DNA of 64,000 nucleotides from Candidatus Zixiibacteriota bacterium (GCA_900498245.1 LS998015.1:2438550-2502549); one strand, 5' to 3'. Shown: positions 34,379-44,603, numbered from the stretch's first letter. The notes: generated by a model from the sequence alone, not told the origin. Translations and numbers: made by a program.

Positions 34379-35938
34379 TTACCTGCGCGCCGGCATAAAA
34401 TAGACTGTTTTCTCCGAATAATCGAACAAAACTGAGAATTGCTGCAACATCAGGTTGCCGATATTCCCGTCAATTTCCGTCGATCTCAATATCCCGGAGT
34501 CCCCTTCCGCAAGCAAGAGCGGGGGCTTTTCAATCTTTACCGGTCCCACGAGCAAACTCTCTCCGACGGCCGCTTTTGCCGATGAGACGCCACCAACACC
34601 TCCGATCGCCTTATTCATATCCCTAATGTCGGTAAACCCCTTTTCCAGATTATACTTATCCGCAAAAGATTTATGAATTATCAGCCCGAAGGCGTTGCCC
34701 AGGTCGATAAGAAATTTCCCCTTATATCCATCGATTTCGGCCGTCACGGCGGGAATTTTCATAATGAATTCAAAAGGTATCGCCAGTGAACTGTCCGGCC
34801 TGTGGAATCTCCTGGGATTGTAGAATATCACCTTCTCACCGGCGTAATCAACCAAAAAGGGAAAACGTGACGCCAAATCGTAACCCATTACACCGCCTAA
34901 TGTTCCGGGGGCCACAAGGCCGATGGAGGCGACATCTGTCACGGCCTCCTTCTGATTTAATAGGACAATTTCCCCTAATTTGATGGAGTCAACTTCCGTA
35001 ATGGCCGCCGACTGGTATCCGGCCACGCCTTTGGCCGCGATATCGCCCTCGAATTTAATACCATGGGTCTCGGCAAAAGTCTTATCAATGATGTTTATTC
35101 CGGCGCCGGAATCGAGAACAAAATAGACACTGTCCTCTCCGGCTACGCGGGCCGTTATAAAGATATGACCTTTATCGTATTTCATGGGAACGACCACAGA
35201 ATCGATATCAGGAGGGAAAAAATAATCAATAGTTGTATCTGCGACCGCGCCAAATATGGCCCGCTCGACCGGAACATTAAATTGAACGGAATCAAGCTTA
35301 ATTACAGAATTCAGCTGCGGCAGGGTTGATTCTGTTCGGCTGTCGAAGGCCACCGGATATCCGTCGATGATACGATAATCGGTCGAATAAGTGAAAATTG
35401 AAATCTCATCCATTTTCTCTTCGGCGATATCGACCCGGCCGCTGTTGCGATTCAAAAATATTCGAATGGAATCGCCGCCGTCCGGCAAAGCGGAAAATAT
35501 CGCATATTTCTGAGATGAAATCAGAGTGTCTTTCAGATATGCGACTGTCCCCGGCATGCGATCCTTTACCAGATATGACTCTCCCGCCAGATAAACGGAA
35601 TTGACCACTTTTTTTCGTTCATTTCCCGTTAGTTCCATAACCTGATTATTTTGATCTTTTATCCAGGCGCGACCACCGTCATAGCCCTGGATCATCTTCA
35701 ATATCCCCAGATCAAATGAAACCGTCATCCGATCCGGAGCCGCGAACCACATTTCGACCTTTCCGCTCATCCCCAGCATGGTCGCATGCCCGACCTGATG
35801 GATGGTCTTTATGGCCCGGAGTTTCGGCAGGTAATCTCTCGGAATGAGAGTATCTATTTGAATACCCTGGCCTCGGGACGCAGAAATCGACAGGGCAAAC
35901 AACGCCGTCAGCCCGATTATTTTTTTTATTTGTATCAC
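34379..35938 (-). CDS. Secreted retropepsin-like aspartyl protease family protein
   Basis: A protein of 519 residues with a signal peptide (MIQIKKIIGLTALFALSISAS). Residues 1-230 resemble an outer-membrane lipoprotein-sorting (LolA-like) beta domain (AIKTIHQVGHATMLG, MVKDRMPGT). The C-terminal half has two retropepsin-like lobes. The first is canonical (VYFVLDSGAGINII, near 280). The second reads KFLIDLGNAFGLII, where DTG or DSG would be expected. It sits 21 bp after rodA and may be translated from the same transcript. Proteolytic activity is therefore uncertain. Confidence 0.75.
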   Translation of the reverse strand: MIQIKKIIGLTALFALSISASRGQGIQIDTLIPRDYLPKLRAIKTIHQVGHATMLGMSGKVEMWFAAPDRMTVSFDLGILKMIQGYDGGRAWIKDQNNQVMELTGNERKKVVNSVYLAGESYLVKDRMPGTVAYLKDTLISSQKYAIFSALPDGGDSIRIFLNRNSGRVDIAEEKMDEISIFTYSTDYRIIDGYPVAFDSRTESTLPQLNSVIKLDSVQFNVPVERAIFGAVADTTIDYFFPPDIDSVVVPMKYDKGHIFITARVAGEDSVYFVLDSGAGINIIDKTFAETHGIKFEGDIAAKGVAGYQSAAITEVDSIKLGEIVLLNQKEAVTDVASIGLVAPGTLGGVMGYDLASRFPFLVDYAGEKVIFYNPRRFHRPDSSLAIPFEFIMKIPAVTAEIDGYKGKFLIDLGNAFGLIIHKSFADKYNLEKGFTDIRDMNKAIGGVGGVSSAKAAVGESLLVGPVKIEKPPLLLAEGDSGILRSTEIDGNIGNLMLQQFSVLFDYSEKTVYFMPARR

Positions 35939-35959
35939 TGAATATACCCCCGCTTGGAT

Positions 35960-37177
35960 TTAATAATCTGTTTGATATTCGGCCATGGCGATTAGTCCGA
36001 TGAGAACCCAGGACAAAAGTAACGAAGTCCCACCATAACTGACGAACGGCAATGGCAGGCCGGTGACCGGCATGAGGCCGAGGGTCATGCCGATATTTAC
36101 GAAAAATTGGAAAAACAAAATGGTCAGGGCTCCCCAGGCCAGGTTGGAGGCAAACTTGGAGCGGCACCGGGCCGCAATTTTCATCCCTCGATAAAATAGA
36201 TAGGCAAATATGCCCACTACCAGAAGCGTTCCCCATAAACCCAGTTCCTCCCCCACTACCGAAAAGACGAAATCGGTATGACGTTCCGGAAGAAATTTCA
36301 ATTGACTCTGAGACCCCCCGAGATACCCCTTCCCCAGAATTCCTCCTGAGCCTATGGCAATTTTGGATTGAATGATTTGATAACCCGCCCGTTGGGGATC
36401 GCGCCCCGGATCCAGAAATGTAATTACGCGGAGTTTTTGATAATCGGCAAGGTGATTCCAGATAAACGGCGTAAAGACGCCGAAAGCCAGATTGACCGCA
36501 ATAGTGAAAACGCCGAATACAAAGCCGGGCTTAAGGAACATGATATAGACTATCAGCAGAATCAGATAAATGACCCACGGTATCCAGTGGAAGGCGGCCA
36601 CCAGTGAAATCAGAGGAGAGACTATGAGCAGAATATACAAAGGCGACAATCCCGACCAGAACCAGAGCGAGAAGAGAAGTGCAATTAGAACCAGCGAAGT
36701 CCCCAAATCGGGCTGTTTCATGATCAGCACCGCGGGAACGATGGCCATGACAGCCGAAAATGATAGACGCCTTTTTGATTGCGGCGGCAGGCGGGTATAG
36801 GCAAAGAAACGGGACAGCGAAATAAGCAGAGCCAATTTGGCGATATCGGACGGCGAGAAACTTAATGGGCCCAGGTCAAACCAGCGCGATGCTCCCATCC
36901 GCGACGAGCCGATGACAAGTACCAGCAACAATAGCAGGAAGGCCCCCGCATAAAGAACATAGGAAGCGACATCGATCGTCCGCAGAGGAATCCGGATTAC
37001 CACCCCAAAAGCCAGCAGGGCGACAAGGAGCCAGAGAGACTGCCTGAGATAATAGTTCAAGGAAGCGCCCGTCGAGGCGTCATATTGGGCCGAGTATATC
37101 ATAGCGATGCCGATAACCGACAGGGCCAATGCCGAACCTATCAGGTGCCAGTCCAGATTTCTATAATCGACCTTCAT
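35960..37177 (-). CDS. rodA: RodA, SEDS peptidoglycan glycosyltransferase
   Basis: A protein of 405 residues with about ten membrane helices. The SEDS family motif lies in the C-terminal half: LPERHTDFVFSVVGEELGLW and TGLPLPFVSYGGTSLLLSWV. With its PBP2 partner it polymerises lipid II for lateral wall growth. It overlaps mrdA by four bases, a standard arrangement of rod-shape genes. Confidence 0.95.
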   Translation of the reverse strand: MKVDYRNLDWHLIGSALALSVIGIAMIYSAQYDASTGASLNYYLRQSLWLLVALLAFGVVIRIPLRTIDVASYVLYAGAFLLLLLVLVIGSSRMGASRWFDLGPLSFSPSDIAKLALLISLSRFFAYTRLPPQSKRRLSFSAVMAIVPAVLIMKQPDLGTSLVLIALLFSLWFWSGLSPLYILLIVSPLISLVAAFHWIPWVIYLILLIVYIMFLKPGFVFGVFTIAVNLAFGVFTPFIWNHLADYQKLRVITFLDPGRDPQRAGYQIIQSKIAIGSGGILGKGYLGGSQSQLKFLPERHTDFVFSVVGEELGLWGTLLVVGIFAYLFYRGMKIAARCRSKFASNLAWGALTILFFQFFVNIGMTLGLMPVTGLPLPFVSYGGTSLLLSWVLIGLIAMAEYQTDY

Positions 37178-39006
37178 AATTTGGGAGCCAGTCTGTCAAT
37201 TTGACTCTGCGCCACCGGAGGCGTGGTCGAATCCGGGTGCAGATATTGTCTGATTATTTTCCCCACCATGGGAGCGGCCACCTCGGAACCATGTCCGGCG
37301 TTTTCAACCAGACCGCAGACTACGATTCGAGGATCGTTTGATGGTGCAAAGCCGACAAACCAGGAATGATCTTTTCCATGAGGATTTTGAGCGGTACCGG
37401 TTTTCCCGGAAACGAGATAATATTTATTTCGTAATCTCTGGGCCGTCCCCCGGGAACCCTGGACCACGAGTTCCGCGGCCTGATCCAGAACAGACAGCGT
37501 CATGTCGGAAAAAGGCAATTTGAAAGATACGGTCGGGGCGATCCTCTCGACGGAACCGTCGGGATTCCGGATTTCTTTGACCAGATGCGGTTTGTAAACG
37601 ATGCCATTATTGGCCAGTCCACAGTAAAATTGCGCCAGCTGCAAGGGCGTAATGGTAAATTCTCCCTGACCGATGGCGAGATTCACGATGAGCAGTCGTG
37701 ACCACTGTTTCTTGCCGTAAATTTTGTCATAGTATTTGGTGCTGGGAATAATTCCGTTGAATTCCCCCGGTATATCTATTCCGGTCCTTTTCCCAAAACC
37801 GGATTCCATCGCATATTCGTGCCAGGAATCCAGCCCCAGCAACTGACCCACCTGGTAGAAATAGACATCACATGATTGTTCAACCGCATGATATACATCA
37901 AGACGCCCATGGCCTTTTGGATCCCAGCATTTGAAAAATCTGTTTCCGAACTGCATCCCGCCGCCGCAGCCTCTCAGAAGCGTCTCCGGCGTAATGACAC
38001 CCTTCTCCAGAGCGGCGCCGGCCGTCAGCAGTTTCGCGGTGGAACCGGGCGGATACAGACCGGTCAGCGGGCGATTAAGAAGCGGGTGACTGGAATCGGC
38101 CACGATGGACTGCCAGATATCGTTAGGAATAATTTCCGCAAATATATTCGGATCCAGAGCCGGGAACGAGGCCAGAGCCAAAATTTCCCCGTTCCGCGGA
38201 TCGATTGCCACTACCGCCCCGCTCGCATGAAGACTGTCGAATATTCTGACCGCGGCCCGCTGCAAATCGGCATCGATCCCCAAAACCAAATCAGAGCCCG
38301 GCACCGCCGGCACACTGCTTCGCCCCTCATAGGAACCGATTATCTTACCCCGCGCCGAGACTTCGATAAAATCGGTTCCTTCCAGACCCCGCAGATAATC
38401 ATCATACGATTTTTCAATCCCCTTTTTTCCCACCAGCCGGCCGGGACGATACCCTTTGGGCGACGCCATATCCACTTCTTCCGGAGAAACTTCTGCAATA
38501 TAACCGATAAACGTCTCCGCCGCGATACTGTCGGCGTAGCGGCGGACCGATTCCACCCCATAACTCACCCCGGGGTAATATTCGCTGTTTTCCTCGAGGG
38601 CCGAAATAACGTCGATCCCCTGCTCGCGCCGGACCAGGGCCGGAATATAAATCCCCGCGAAATTGGCCGACATCCGTTGCTTTATTTCGCTGGTGTCGAT
38701 TTTGAGAAGCTGGGCCAAACGCGGTAATGTGACCCCTTTCACCATTTCGCACGGGACGACCGAGACGGTAAAGGAGAGCCTGTTATCCGCAATCATCTCC
38801 ATATTGCGGTCGTAGATCACACCCCGCTTGGGAATAATCGGCCGGATGCGAACCCGGTTGTTTTCCGATTGTTCGAGAAAATATCCGTGAGAAAATATCT
38901 GGAGATAAAAGAGACCCCCGATAATGACCAGCAGGGCGAGTCCCATTATCCCTCCGGCCACCCTGATTCGCAGATCCTTGTCAATATAGTATCTGACCAT
39001 CGTCAC
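37174..39006 (-). CDS. mrdA: Penicillin-binding protein 2 (MrdA), elongation transpeptidase
   Basis: A protein of 610 residues with one N-terminal membrane anchor (GGIMGLALLVIIGGLFYLQIF). The dimerisation domain has RGVIYDRN and the later YDDYLRGLEGTDF. The transpeptidase domain has SxxK in PPGSTAKLLT near residue 321, followed by the SCDVY segment. KTG is in VSGKTGTAQNPHGKDHSWF near 534. The Ser-type active site is intact. It crosslinks peptidoglycan during elongation with RodA, MreC and MreD. Confidence 0.95.
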   Translation of the reverse strand: MTMVRYYIDKDLRIRVAGGIMGLALLVIIGGLFYLQIFSHGYFLEQSENNRVRIRPIIPKRGVIYDRNMEMIADNRLSFTVSVVPCEMVKGVTLPRLAQLLKIDTSEIKQRMSANFAGIYIPALVRREQGIDVISALEENSEYYPGVSYGVESVRRYADSIAAETFIGYIAEVSPEEVDMASPKGYRPGRLVGKKGIEKSYDDYLRGLEGTDFIEVSARGKIIGSYEGRSSVPAVPGSDLVLGIDADLQRAAVRIFDSLHASGAVVAIDPRNGEILALASFPALDPNIFAEIIPNDIWQSIVADSSHPLLNRPLTGLYPPGSTAKLLTAGAALEKGVITPETLLRGCGGGMQFGNRFFKCWDPKGHGRLDVYHAVEQSCDVYFYQVGQLLGLDSWHEYAMESGFGKRTGIDIPGEFNGIIPSTKYYDKIYGKKQWSRLLIVNLAIGQGEFTITPLQLAQFYCGLANNGIVYKPHLVKEIRNPDGSVERIAPTVSFKLPFSDMTLSVLDQAAELVVQGSRGTAQRLRNKYYLVSGKTGTAQNPHGKDHSWFVGFAPSNDPRIVVCGLVENAGHGSEVAAPMVGKIIRQYLHPDSTTPPVAQSQIDRLAPKL

Positions 39007-39488
39007 GAAACCGAGCCGGCGCGCCGGAAACCGAATAGACCGTCATGCACGACAAAATAGAGCCATCCGAAGATGATTGAATAAAGTATGCCCGGGAGAA
39101 TAAAACGATAAAGTGCAAAAAACATTCCATCCGATGATATAACCACGGTGATGACCATATTATGAACCAGAAGAAATATGATCAGCATGATCAGCCGCGA
39201 GGCCTGCGAATAGAAATTCATGCGATTGCAAATCATATTTATTATTATCGACATCCCGATTAAAGTCGCCATTTCATACGGCATCAGGTCCAGACGGGGG
39301 GTTGATGTCACTATAGCCGCCCCGATAGCGAACCATATGGCCGTCGATTCCCCGCGATAAAGCGCCACCAGGGCGACCAGCAATCCGGCCAGATCGATCG
39401 ATACCCCGGAAATAGAAATTATTTCCCCGAGAATGGTGTTATAAAAGGCCAGAAGAAACAGGAGAAAAATATAAAGAATAAATCTCAC
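39003..39488 (-). CDS. mreD: Rod shape-determining protein MreD
   Basis: A protein of 161 residues with five to six hydrophobic helices (FILYIFLLFLLAFYNTILG at the N-terminus). MreD homologues diverge strongly, so the call rests on topology, size and the fixed order mreC-mreD-mrdA-rodA. It overlaps both neighbours by four bases. It links MreC to the inner-membrane elongation complex. Confidence 0.85.
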   Translation of the reverse strand: MRFILYIFLLFLLAFYNTILGEIISISGVSIDLAGLLVALVALYRGESTAIWFAIGAAIVTSTPRLDLMPYEMATLIGMSIIINMICNRMNFYSQASRLIMLIIFLLVHNMVITVVISSDGMFFALYRFILPGILYSIIFGWLYFVVHDGLFGFRRAGSVS

Positions 39489-40276
39489 CGGTCGGCCTCG
39501 GATAATATATAGAGTTCATCGATTTCAAAAAAGTCCACGGTCGGCCGGAGCCGAACATTTTTCAATATCTCCCCGGTGTTGGGCAGGACCGAATCCACCA
39601 CCGCAATCGCCAGGCCCGGGGGATAAATTCCTCCCAAACCGGAAGATGTCACCAAATCCCCTTTCTTTATTTCGGCATCGGCCGGGAGATTGTCCAGGTA
39701 CATGCCGCGATCCGGCGAGAATTTCACAATACCGATCTGCCGGCTTCGCGCCACCCGTCCGGAAATCGGATTCGAAGGGTCGGTCAGCAATTGCACCGTG
39801 GCATAGCGCGGCATCACTTCCTTGATTTTCCCCACCAATCCGAAACGATTGACCACGGCCTGATTTTCCCTTATGCCATCGTCGCTCCCTTTGTTTATTA
39901 CGGCCGAAATGGGATAGAAGTGCTGAAGCAGAGAGACGACTTTGACGGGAACCAGATGAAAATCCTGGGGCGGGGCAAATCCTATCAATTCCCGCAGCCG
40001 CTGATTCTCCCGGCGGGTTTCATTCAAAAGACTTAGTTGCAGGGCCGATTCCGCCAATTGGTTCTTGAGTCGCCGATTCTCTTCGGCCGCATTTCTAAAA
40101 TTCTCTACATTGACCTTGAAACGGTAGAAAGGGCTATAAAAGATGGTTGAGGAAAGATACCCGAGGAAGGGTCGTACCTCTCCTCTGGAGAAAGAAACCA
40201 GCAATAAGAGAATAATAGCCGAAATTAAACTTAACACGCGACGATTTTTATGAAAAATCGTCGAAAACAAGGCCAT
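39485..40276 (-). CDS. mreC: Rod shape-determining protein MreC
   Basis: A protein of 263 residues. A membrane segment near residues 15-30 precedes a coiled coil (NFRNAAEENRRLKNQLAES, then RRENQRLRELIG) and two beta-barrel subdomains typical of MreC (PVKVVSLLQHFYPISAVINKG, ARSRQIGIVKF, DLVTSSGLGGIYPPGL). It binds PBP2 and organises wall elongation. mreB is not in this window, so the usual mreB-mreC pair is separated. Confidence 0.93.
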   Translation of the reverse strand: MALFSTIFHKNRRVLSLISAIILLLLVSFSRGEVRPFLGYLSSTIFYSPFYRFKVNVENFRNAAEENRRLKNQLAESALQLSLLNETRRENQRLRELIGFAPPQDFHLVPVKVVSLLQHFYPISAVINKGSDDGIRENQAVVNRFGLVGKIKEVMPRYATVQLLTDPSNPISGRVARSRQIGIVKFSPDRGMYLDNLPADAEIKKGDLVTSSGLGGIYPPGLAIAVVDSVLPNTGEILKNVRLRPTVDFFEIDELYILSEADR

Positions 40277-40306
40277 AGATCAGGCGCCTCCTTCAGCCCG
40301 CGTTTC

Positions 40307-40759
40307 TCATTCGACGGTATCGATCATCTGAAGCAGTTCACCCGGCGATGTCACTTTCATCATCTTGGCGCGGTTCTCCTCCGATTTCATTATATAGGAC
40401 AGGCGGGCCATTACGTTCAAATGGGCCCCGATCGCATCTTCCGGGGCGGCGATCAAGAAGAAAAGCTGCACCGGCTTATGATCCATGGCGTCGAATTCTA
40501 TCCCCTTCTCGGATCGTCCAAAAGCGATGACAATTCCCTTGGTGGCTTTGGTCTTGGCATGAGGGAAAGCCACGCCGTACCCAACGCCGGTGGTCACCAG
40601 ATTCTCCCTTTCCTTGACATCATTAAGCAATTCGGCGCCGTCTTTTACGAGGTTGGACTTGGCCGCCAGCTCCACCAGTTCCTTTAGAACCGCGTCTTTC
40701 TCGACCGCTTTGAGATTAAAAGTAATCAAATCTTCCGAACAGAATTTCGATAGTTTCAT
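40307..40759 (-). CDS. ptsN: PTS IIA-Ntr-like regulatory phosphocarrier
   Basis: A protein of 150 residues with the PTS EIIA type 2 fold of the fructose/nitrogen class. The phosphorylated His is in GYGVAFPHAKT near residue 66, and RENLVTTGVG precedes it. PtsN proteins regulate metabolism and envelope functions rather than sugar import. No PTS permease is nearby; its neighbours are trm112 and mreC, which suggests a regulatory part in envelope growth. Confidence 0.8.
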   Translation of the reverse strand: MKLSKFCSEDLITFNLKAVEKDAVLKELVELAAKSNLVKDGAELLNDVKERENLVTTGVGYGVAFPHAKTKATKGIVIAFGRSEKGIEFDAMDHKPVQLFFLIAAPEDAIGAHLNVMARLSYIMKSEENRAKMMKVTSPGELLQMIDTVE

Positions 40760-40774
40760 AAATTATCCTTAATT

Positions 40775-40942
40775 CTAATAATTTTCTGCTTCATCTATGA
40801 GAAGAATCGGGATACCGTCATCAATGGAAAATATCAGGCGGCAATTTTCACAATTGAGACTGTCCCGGTCCTCGGCATATTTCAGCGCCCCCTTGCATTT
40901 GGGGCAGACAATAATACTCATCAGTTCGTCCGAAATCGGCAT
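40775..40942 (-). CDS. Trm112/YcaR-like small zinc-ribbon protein
   Basis: A protein of 55 residues. The N-terminus MPISDELMSIIVCPKCKGAL carries a CxxC pair, and a second pair is LNCENCRLIF. The end DDGIPILLIDEA is the classic Trm112-family tail. Homologues bind and stabilise methyltransferases. The ATG is preceded by AGGAGG lying inside the end of accA, so the two are translationally coupled. Its catalytic partner is not evident in the window. Confidence 0.85.
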   Translation of the reverse strand: MPISDELMSIIVCPKCKGALKYAEDRDSLNCENCRLIFSIDDGIPILLIDEAENY

Positions 40943-40944
40943 AA

Positions 40945-41940
40945 TCAGCCCTCCTGTTCGCGGTACACGCCCATCTGGCGGAATTTCTTAAGCCGATTTT
41001 GAAGCAAAACGTCGGTTGAAAGCGGCTCCAGTTCTCCCAGGGCCGCTGCAATCTCTTCCTTCAAAATGTCGGCCATTACGCGATAATCGGTGTGAGCCCC
41101 GCCCGGCGGTTCGGGAATAATTTTGTCAATGATGCCGAGGTCTATCAAATCATCAGCCGTCAGACGCAGTGCCTCAGCCGCTTGAGGAGCCATAGTGTTG
41201 CTCCGCCACAGAATGGCCGCACATCCTTCCGGAGAAATTACCGAGTACCATGAGTACTCCAGCATAAATATCTTGTCCCCGATCCCGATCCCAAGAGCGC
41301 CTCCCGAGGCTCCCTCGCCGATTATGGCGATGACGATCGGCACCTTAATGACAGACATTTCACGCAGGTTTCGGGCAATCGCCTCGGCCTGGCCCCTTTC
41401 TTCGGCGCCGATCCCCGGATATGCTCCGGGCGTGTCGATCAGAATAACAATCGGCTTATTGAATTTTTCCGCCAGTTTGAAAAGACGAAGAGCCTTGCGA
41501 TACCCTTCGGGATGAGCCATTCCGAAATTCCGCATCAACTTCTGCTTGGTATCCCGTCCTTTTTGCTGTCCCAGTATAAATATCGGTTTACCGTTTATTT
41601 TGGCGAAACCGCCGACAATGGCTTTATCGTCGGCAAAATACCGATCCCCGTGCAACTCGATAAAATCCGTGGTCATCAATTCGATATAGTCGAGAGTGTG
41701 AGGGCGCCGGGGATGACGGGCCAGTTGGACCTTTTGCCAGCGGGTCAGACTGGAGAAAATCTCCTTGCGCATCTTGTCCATTTTGTTCTGAAGCGAGGCA
41801 ATCTCCCCGGATACTTCCAGTTTGGAATTGAAGGCAAAGTCCTTCATATCCGAGATTTTCTTTTCCAACTCGGCGATCGGTTTCTCGAAATCGAGTATCT
41901 GTCTTTCTTGCATATTCTTATCTAATTCCATTTCGGCCAC
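40945..41940 (-). CDS. accA: Acetyl-CoA carboxylase carboxyltransferase subunit alpha
   Basis: A protein of 331 residues. It begins with a coiled-coil-like stretch ([15 protein letters not shown]), then [51 protein letters not shown] and [20 protein letters not shown]. It is the alpha half of the carboxyltransferase making malonyl-CoA in the first step of fatty-acid synthesis; accD is not seen here. The GTG end used overlaps the WecA-like gene by 23 bases. ATG codons 9 and 27 bases inside are alternative starts. Confidence 0.95.
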   Translation of the reverse strand: MAEMELDKNMQERQILDFEKPIAELEKKISDMKDFAFNSKLEVSGEIASLQNKMDKMRKEIFSSLTRWQKVQLARHPRRPHTLDYIELMTTDFIELHGDRYFADDKAIVGGFAKINGKPIFILGQQKGRDTKQKLMRNFGMAHPEGYRKALRLFKLAEKFNKPIVILIDTPGAYPGIGAEERGQAEAIARNLREMSVIKVPIVIAIIGEGASGGALGIGIGDKIFMLEYSWYSVISPEGCAAILWRSNTMAPQAAEALRLTADDLIDLGIIDKIIPEPPGGAHTDYRVMADILKEEIAAALGELEPLSTDVLLQNRLKKFRQMGVYREQEG

Positions 41941-42985
41941 GCTTACTATGCTTTAGCCTGGCAATAAAAATAAGATATAATATAAAAGTTGCAACCATAA
42001 AAAGGAGCAAAATGGTCAGAACCGCAATTCGCTCAAAAACAAACATTGAAATTGCCACGAGACTGAAAAATATCCCCGAAAGGTAAAAAAGGACAATAAT
42101 TTGACGTTGCTCCAGCCCGGCACGGGCCAAATAGTGGAAAATATGCCTCCGATCGGCTTTCATAACGTTCTTTCCGGCCGCTATCCTCCGCGTGAAGGAA
42201 GACACCGTCTCAATCAAAGGCACACCCAGCACCAGTAATGGCAGGAACAGCGCCGCCAGCGTATAGGACTTGATCGGGACCACCAGAGATATTACGGCAA
42301 AAATATAACCGGTAAACAGGGCGCCGCAGTCGCCCAGAAAAATCCTGGCCGGATAACGGTTAAAGAGCCAAAATGAAAACATCGTTCCCGCCAGAACCAG
42401 AGCAAACAGGGCTACCGCCGCGATATGAAACATGAATCCTATAATAGTCATGGTCAAGGCCGCGATGAAGGAGACGCCCGGCGCCAAACCGTCAAGTCCA
42501 TCGATAAGATTAATGGCATTTGATAACCCAACAACCCAAAGAACCGTTATTACTACGGCGAAACCACCCAGTTCCACCGAACCGAAAGGCGGAATGGAAA
42601 GAACTTGAATCGACAGCCCTCCAAAATAGAGAATCAATCCGGCGATTATTTCCACCAGGAGTTTCGGCCAGGCCGCCAGCGGCTTAAGGTCGTCGATGAT
42701 GCCTACCATCAGAATCAAAAAAGCTCCGGTAAGAATATACCCGAGCGAGTCGCCAAAGTCCTCCAGCGCCACATTGCCTGCGAGGCGTATTATGGCGATG
42801 ACCGCCCAGAACGAGACAAATATCGCTATGCCCCCAAGATTCGGAGTTGGTCTTTTATGACGCTTGTGTTGTCCCGGATAATCATACAGTGACAAACGGG
42901 AACTGAATGAAATGACGGTGAAAGTCATAACTGCGGCTAAAAACGCGGCCCCGAAAAACGAAATTGGATATACCACGGCACTCAC
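41918..42985 (-). CDS. WecA/MraY-like undecaprenyl-phosphate glycosyl-1-phosphate transferase
   Basis: A protein of 355 residues with about ten helices. Catalytic motifs: [13 protein letters not shown] near residue 45, [15 protein letters not shown] near 155 and [14 protein letters not shown] near 215. A basic loop with His ([16 protein letters not shown]) is near 270. It starts lipid-linked glycan synthesis by moving a sugar-1-phosphate from UDP-sugar to undecaprenyl phosphate in the inner membrane. It is at the 3' side of the glycan cluster; the sugar is probably GlcNAc or GalNAc, by analogy. Confidence 0.88.
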   Translation of the reverse strand: MSAVVYPISFFGAAFLAAVMTFTVISFSSRLSLYDYPGQHKRHKRPTPNLGGIAIFVSFWAVIAIIRLAGNVALEDFGDSLGYILTGAFLILMVGIIDDLKPLAAWPKLLVEIIAGLILYFGGLSIQVLSIPPFGSVELGGFAVVITVLWVVGLSNAINLIDGLDGLAPGVSFIAALTMTIIGFMFHIAAVALFALVLAGTMFSFWLFNRYPARIFLGDCGALFTGYIFAVISLVVPIKSYTLAALFLPLLVLGVPLIETVSSFTRRIAAGKNVMKADRRHIFHYLARAGLEQRQIIVLFYLSGIFFSLVAISMFVFERIAVLTILLLFMVATFILYLIFIARLKHSKRGRNGIR

Positions 42986-42989
42986 GGGC

Positions 42990-43874
42990 TTACCTTTTGC
43001 CCCTTCCCGATGACCGCCCGGCGCTTCTAAGCAGACTGACGATCATATTTATCATCAGGGCCGCGGGTAGAAGAAAAAGTGAAAAACCATTGGGATAATA
43101 TTTAAGGAAATATTTCCAGACCGACAAGTGTTGATACCAAGCGCGCCGAAATACGGAAATATCGGCCCCTTTGCCCCATAAATGGACACCGCCTGCTTCC
43201 GGGACAAAATATATTTTTCTTCCTCCTTGTCCGATCCGGACACAGAGGTCGGTATCTTCCATGAACATAAAAAATCTTTCATCAAATCCCCCCAGTTTGA
43301 TAAAAAACTCTCTCTCCACAAGGAGGCAGGTGGCGGCGGCCGCCGGCACCTCGGTTGTCGTTTCATAGTCCCCTAAGGTATAGATTTCCTTTTCCCCGAG
43401 ACCCGGTTTTCTGCGCCCCAACCACGAGCCGCGCGAAAAAAATATATTCCTCGGCGTCGGAATATTACGGCAGGTAGCCTGAAATTGCCCGTCAGGGTGT
43501 CGCAGCCGCGGACAAACCGCTCCCGCCAATTTATTATTCTTATATGCATCCACTAAAATTTTGGGACATCCCTCGTCAAGTATCAGATCCGGATTGACCA
43601 TCAGGAGATATCTCCCTTGCGCCTGGCGGGCCGCGGCATTATTGGCCGAGGCAAAGCCGATATTATCGGATGACGCGATTATTTTTATTTCCGGGAAACG
43701 GTGCCGAATGGAATTGACGGTAGCATCATGCGAAGCGTTATCATATATGATAATTTCGCCGCCGGTCGATAATATTTCCCTTTCCAGAGACGCCAGACAG
43801 GGCGCTATATTCTCCACCGAATTATGAGTTACCACAATGGCGGAGATCAATAAATTTGAGCCGAAATCGTCCAC
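42990..43874 (-). CDS. Family 2 glycosyltransferase, rhamnosyltransferase-like
   Basis: A protein of 294 residues with a GT-A fold. It begins ISAIVVTHNSVENIAPCLASLE; the nucleotide and metal site is MVNPDLILDEG, and the acceptor side carries FMFMEDTDLCVRIGQGG. This pattern is common in WbbL-like rhamnosyl or related transferases. One C-terminal hydrophobic segment (FSLFLLPAALMINMIVSLL) anchors it at the membrane. It is placed between the WecA-like and Dpm1-like genes, with one base between it and the latter. Confidence 0.85.
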   Translation of the reverse strand: MDDFGSNLLISAIVVTHNSVENIAPCLASLEREILSTGGEIIIYDNASHDATVNSIRHRFPEIKIIASSDNIGFASANNAAARQAQGRYLLMVNPDLILDEGCPKILVDAYKNNKLAGAVCPRLRHPDGQFQATCRNIPTPRNIFFSRGSWLGRRKPGLGEKEIYTLGDYETTTEVPAAAATCLLVEREFFIKLGGFDERFFMFMEDTDLCVRIGQGGRKIYFVPEAGGVHLWGKGADISVFRRAWYQHLSVWKYFLKYYPNGFSLFLLPAALMINMIVSLLRSAGRSSGRGKR

Positions 43875-44603
43875 CTATTTCAATCTGCCAAGAATCGACA
43901 TGAAGCGCAGGAACCAGACTTTCCATATTGCCTCCCGGACTATTTTTTTGGACATTTTTGATGCCCCGAACTGCCGATCGGCAAATATGATCGGAATTTC
44001 CTTTATGCGAAACCCCTTTTTCCAGACCCGCATCGATACCTCAATCTGAAATATATACCCGTTGGATCTTATGGCATTCAGATCGATCGCCTCAAGCACC
44101 TCCCGGCGGAAGCATTTGAAACCGCCGGTCGCATCGCGAACCGGTAGACCGGTCACGATTCGGGTATAGGCGTTGGCATAATATGAAAGCAGGAGCCGCC
44201 CCATCGGCCAGTTGACGACATTGACGCCGGATATGTACCGCGAGCCCAGAACCAAATCATTTTCCTCAATCGCCCGCAAGAAATCGGGAAGATATTTGGG
44301 ATCGTGCGAAAAATCGGCATCCATCTCAAATATGTAATCGTACTTCTTATCCATTCCCCATTTAAATCCGGCGATATAGGCGCGGCCAAGCCCTTCCTTT
44401 TTCTCCCGGTGTAATGTGTGAATGCGCGGATCGGCGGCCGCGAGTTTGTCTGCAATTTGGCCGGTGCCGTCGGGCGAATTGTCGTCCACCACCAGCACCT
44501 CCAAACGGCTGTCAAGCGGGAGTACCGCCTTTATAATATTCTCGATATTTTCCTTCTCGTTATAGGTCGGAAAAATTATGAGCCCGCGTTTTTTATCGGT
44601 CAT
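43875..44603 (-). CDS. Dolichol/polyprenol-phosphate mannosyltransferase-like GT2 enzyme
   Basis: A protein of 242 residues. Motifs are IFPTYNEKENIENII, VVDDNSPDGTGQIADKL, EMDADFSHDPKYLPDFL and SNGYIFQIEVSMRVWKKGFRI, the signature of Dpm1/Ppm-type enzymes. It transfers a hexose (often mannose) from a GDP/UDP-sugar to a polyprenyl phosphate on the cytoplasmic face. The lipid-linked sugar could feed the GT39-type and YfhO-type proteins encoded upstream. It overlaps the YfhO gene by four bases. Confidence 0.9.
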   Translation of the reverse strand: MTDKKRGLIIFPTYNEKENIENIIKAVLPLDSRLEVLVVDDNSPDGTGQIADKLAAADPRIHTLHREKKEGLGRAYIAGFKWGMDKKYDYIFEMDADFSHDPKYLPDFLRAIEENDLVLGSRYISGVNVVNWPMGRLLLSYYANAYTRIVTGLPVRDATGGFKCFRREVLEAIDLNAIRSNGYIFQIEVSMRVWKKGFRIKEIPIIFADRQFGASKMSKKIVREAIWKVWFLRFMSILGRLK

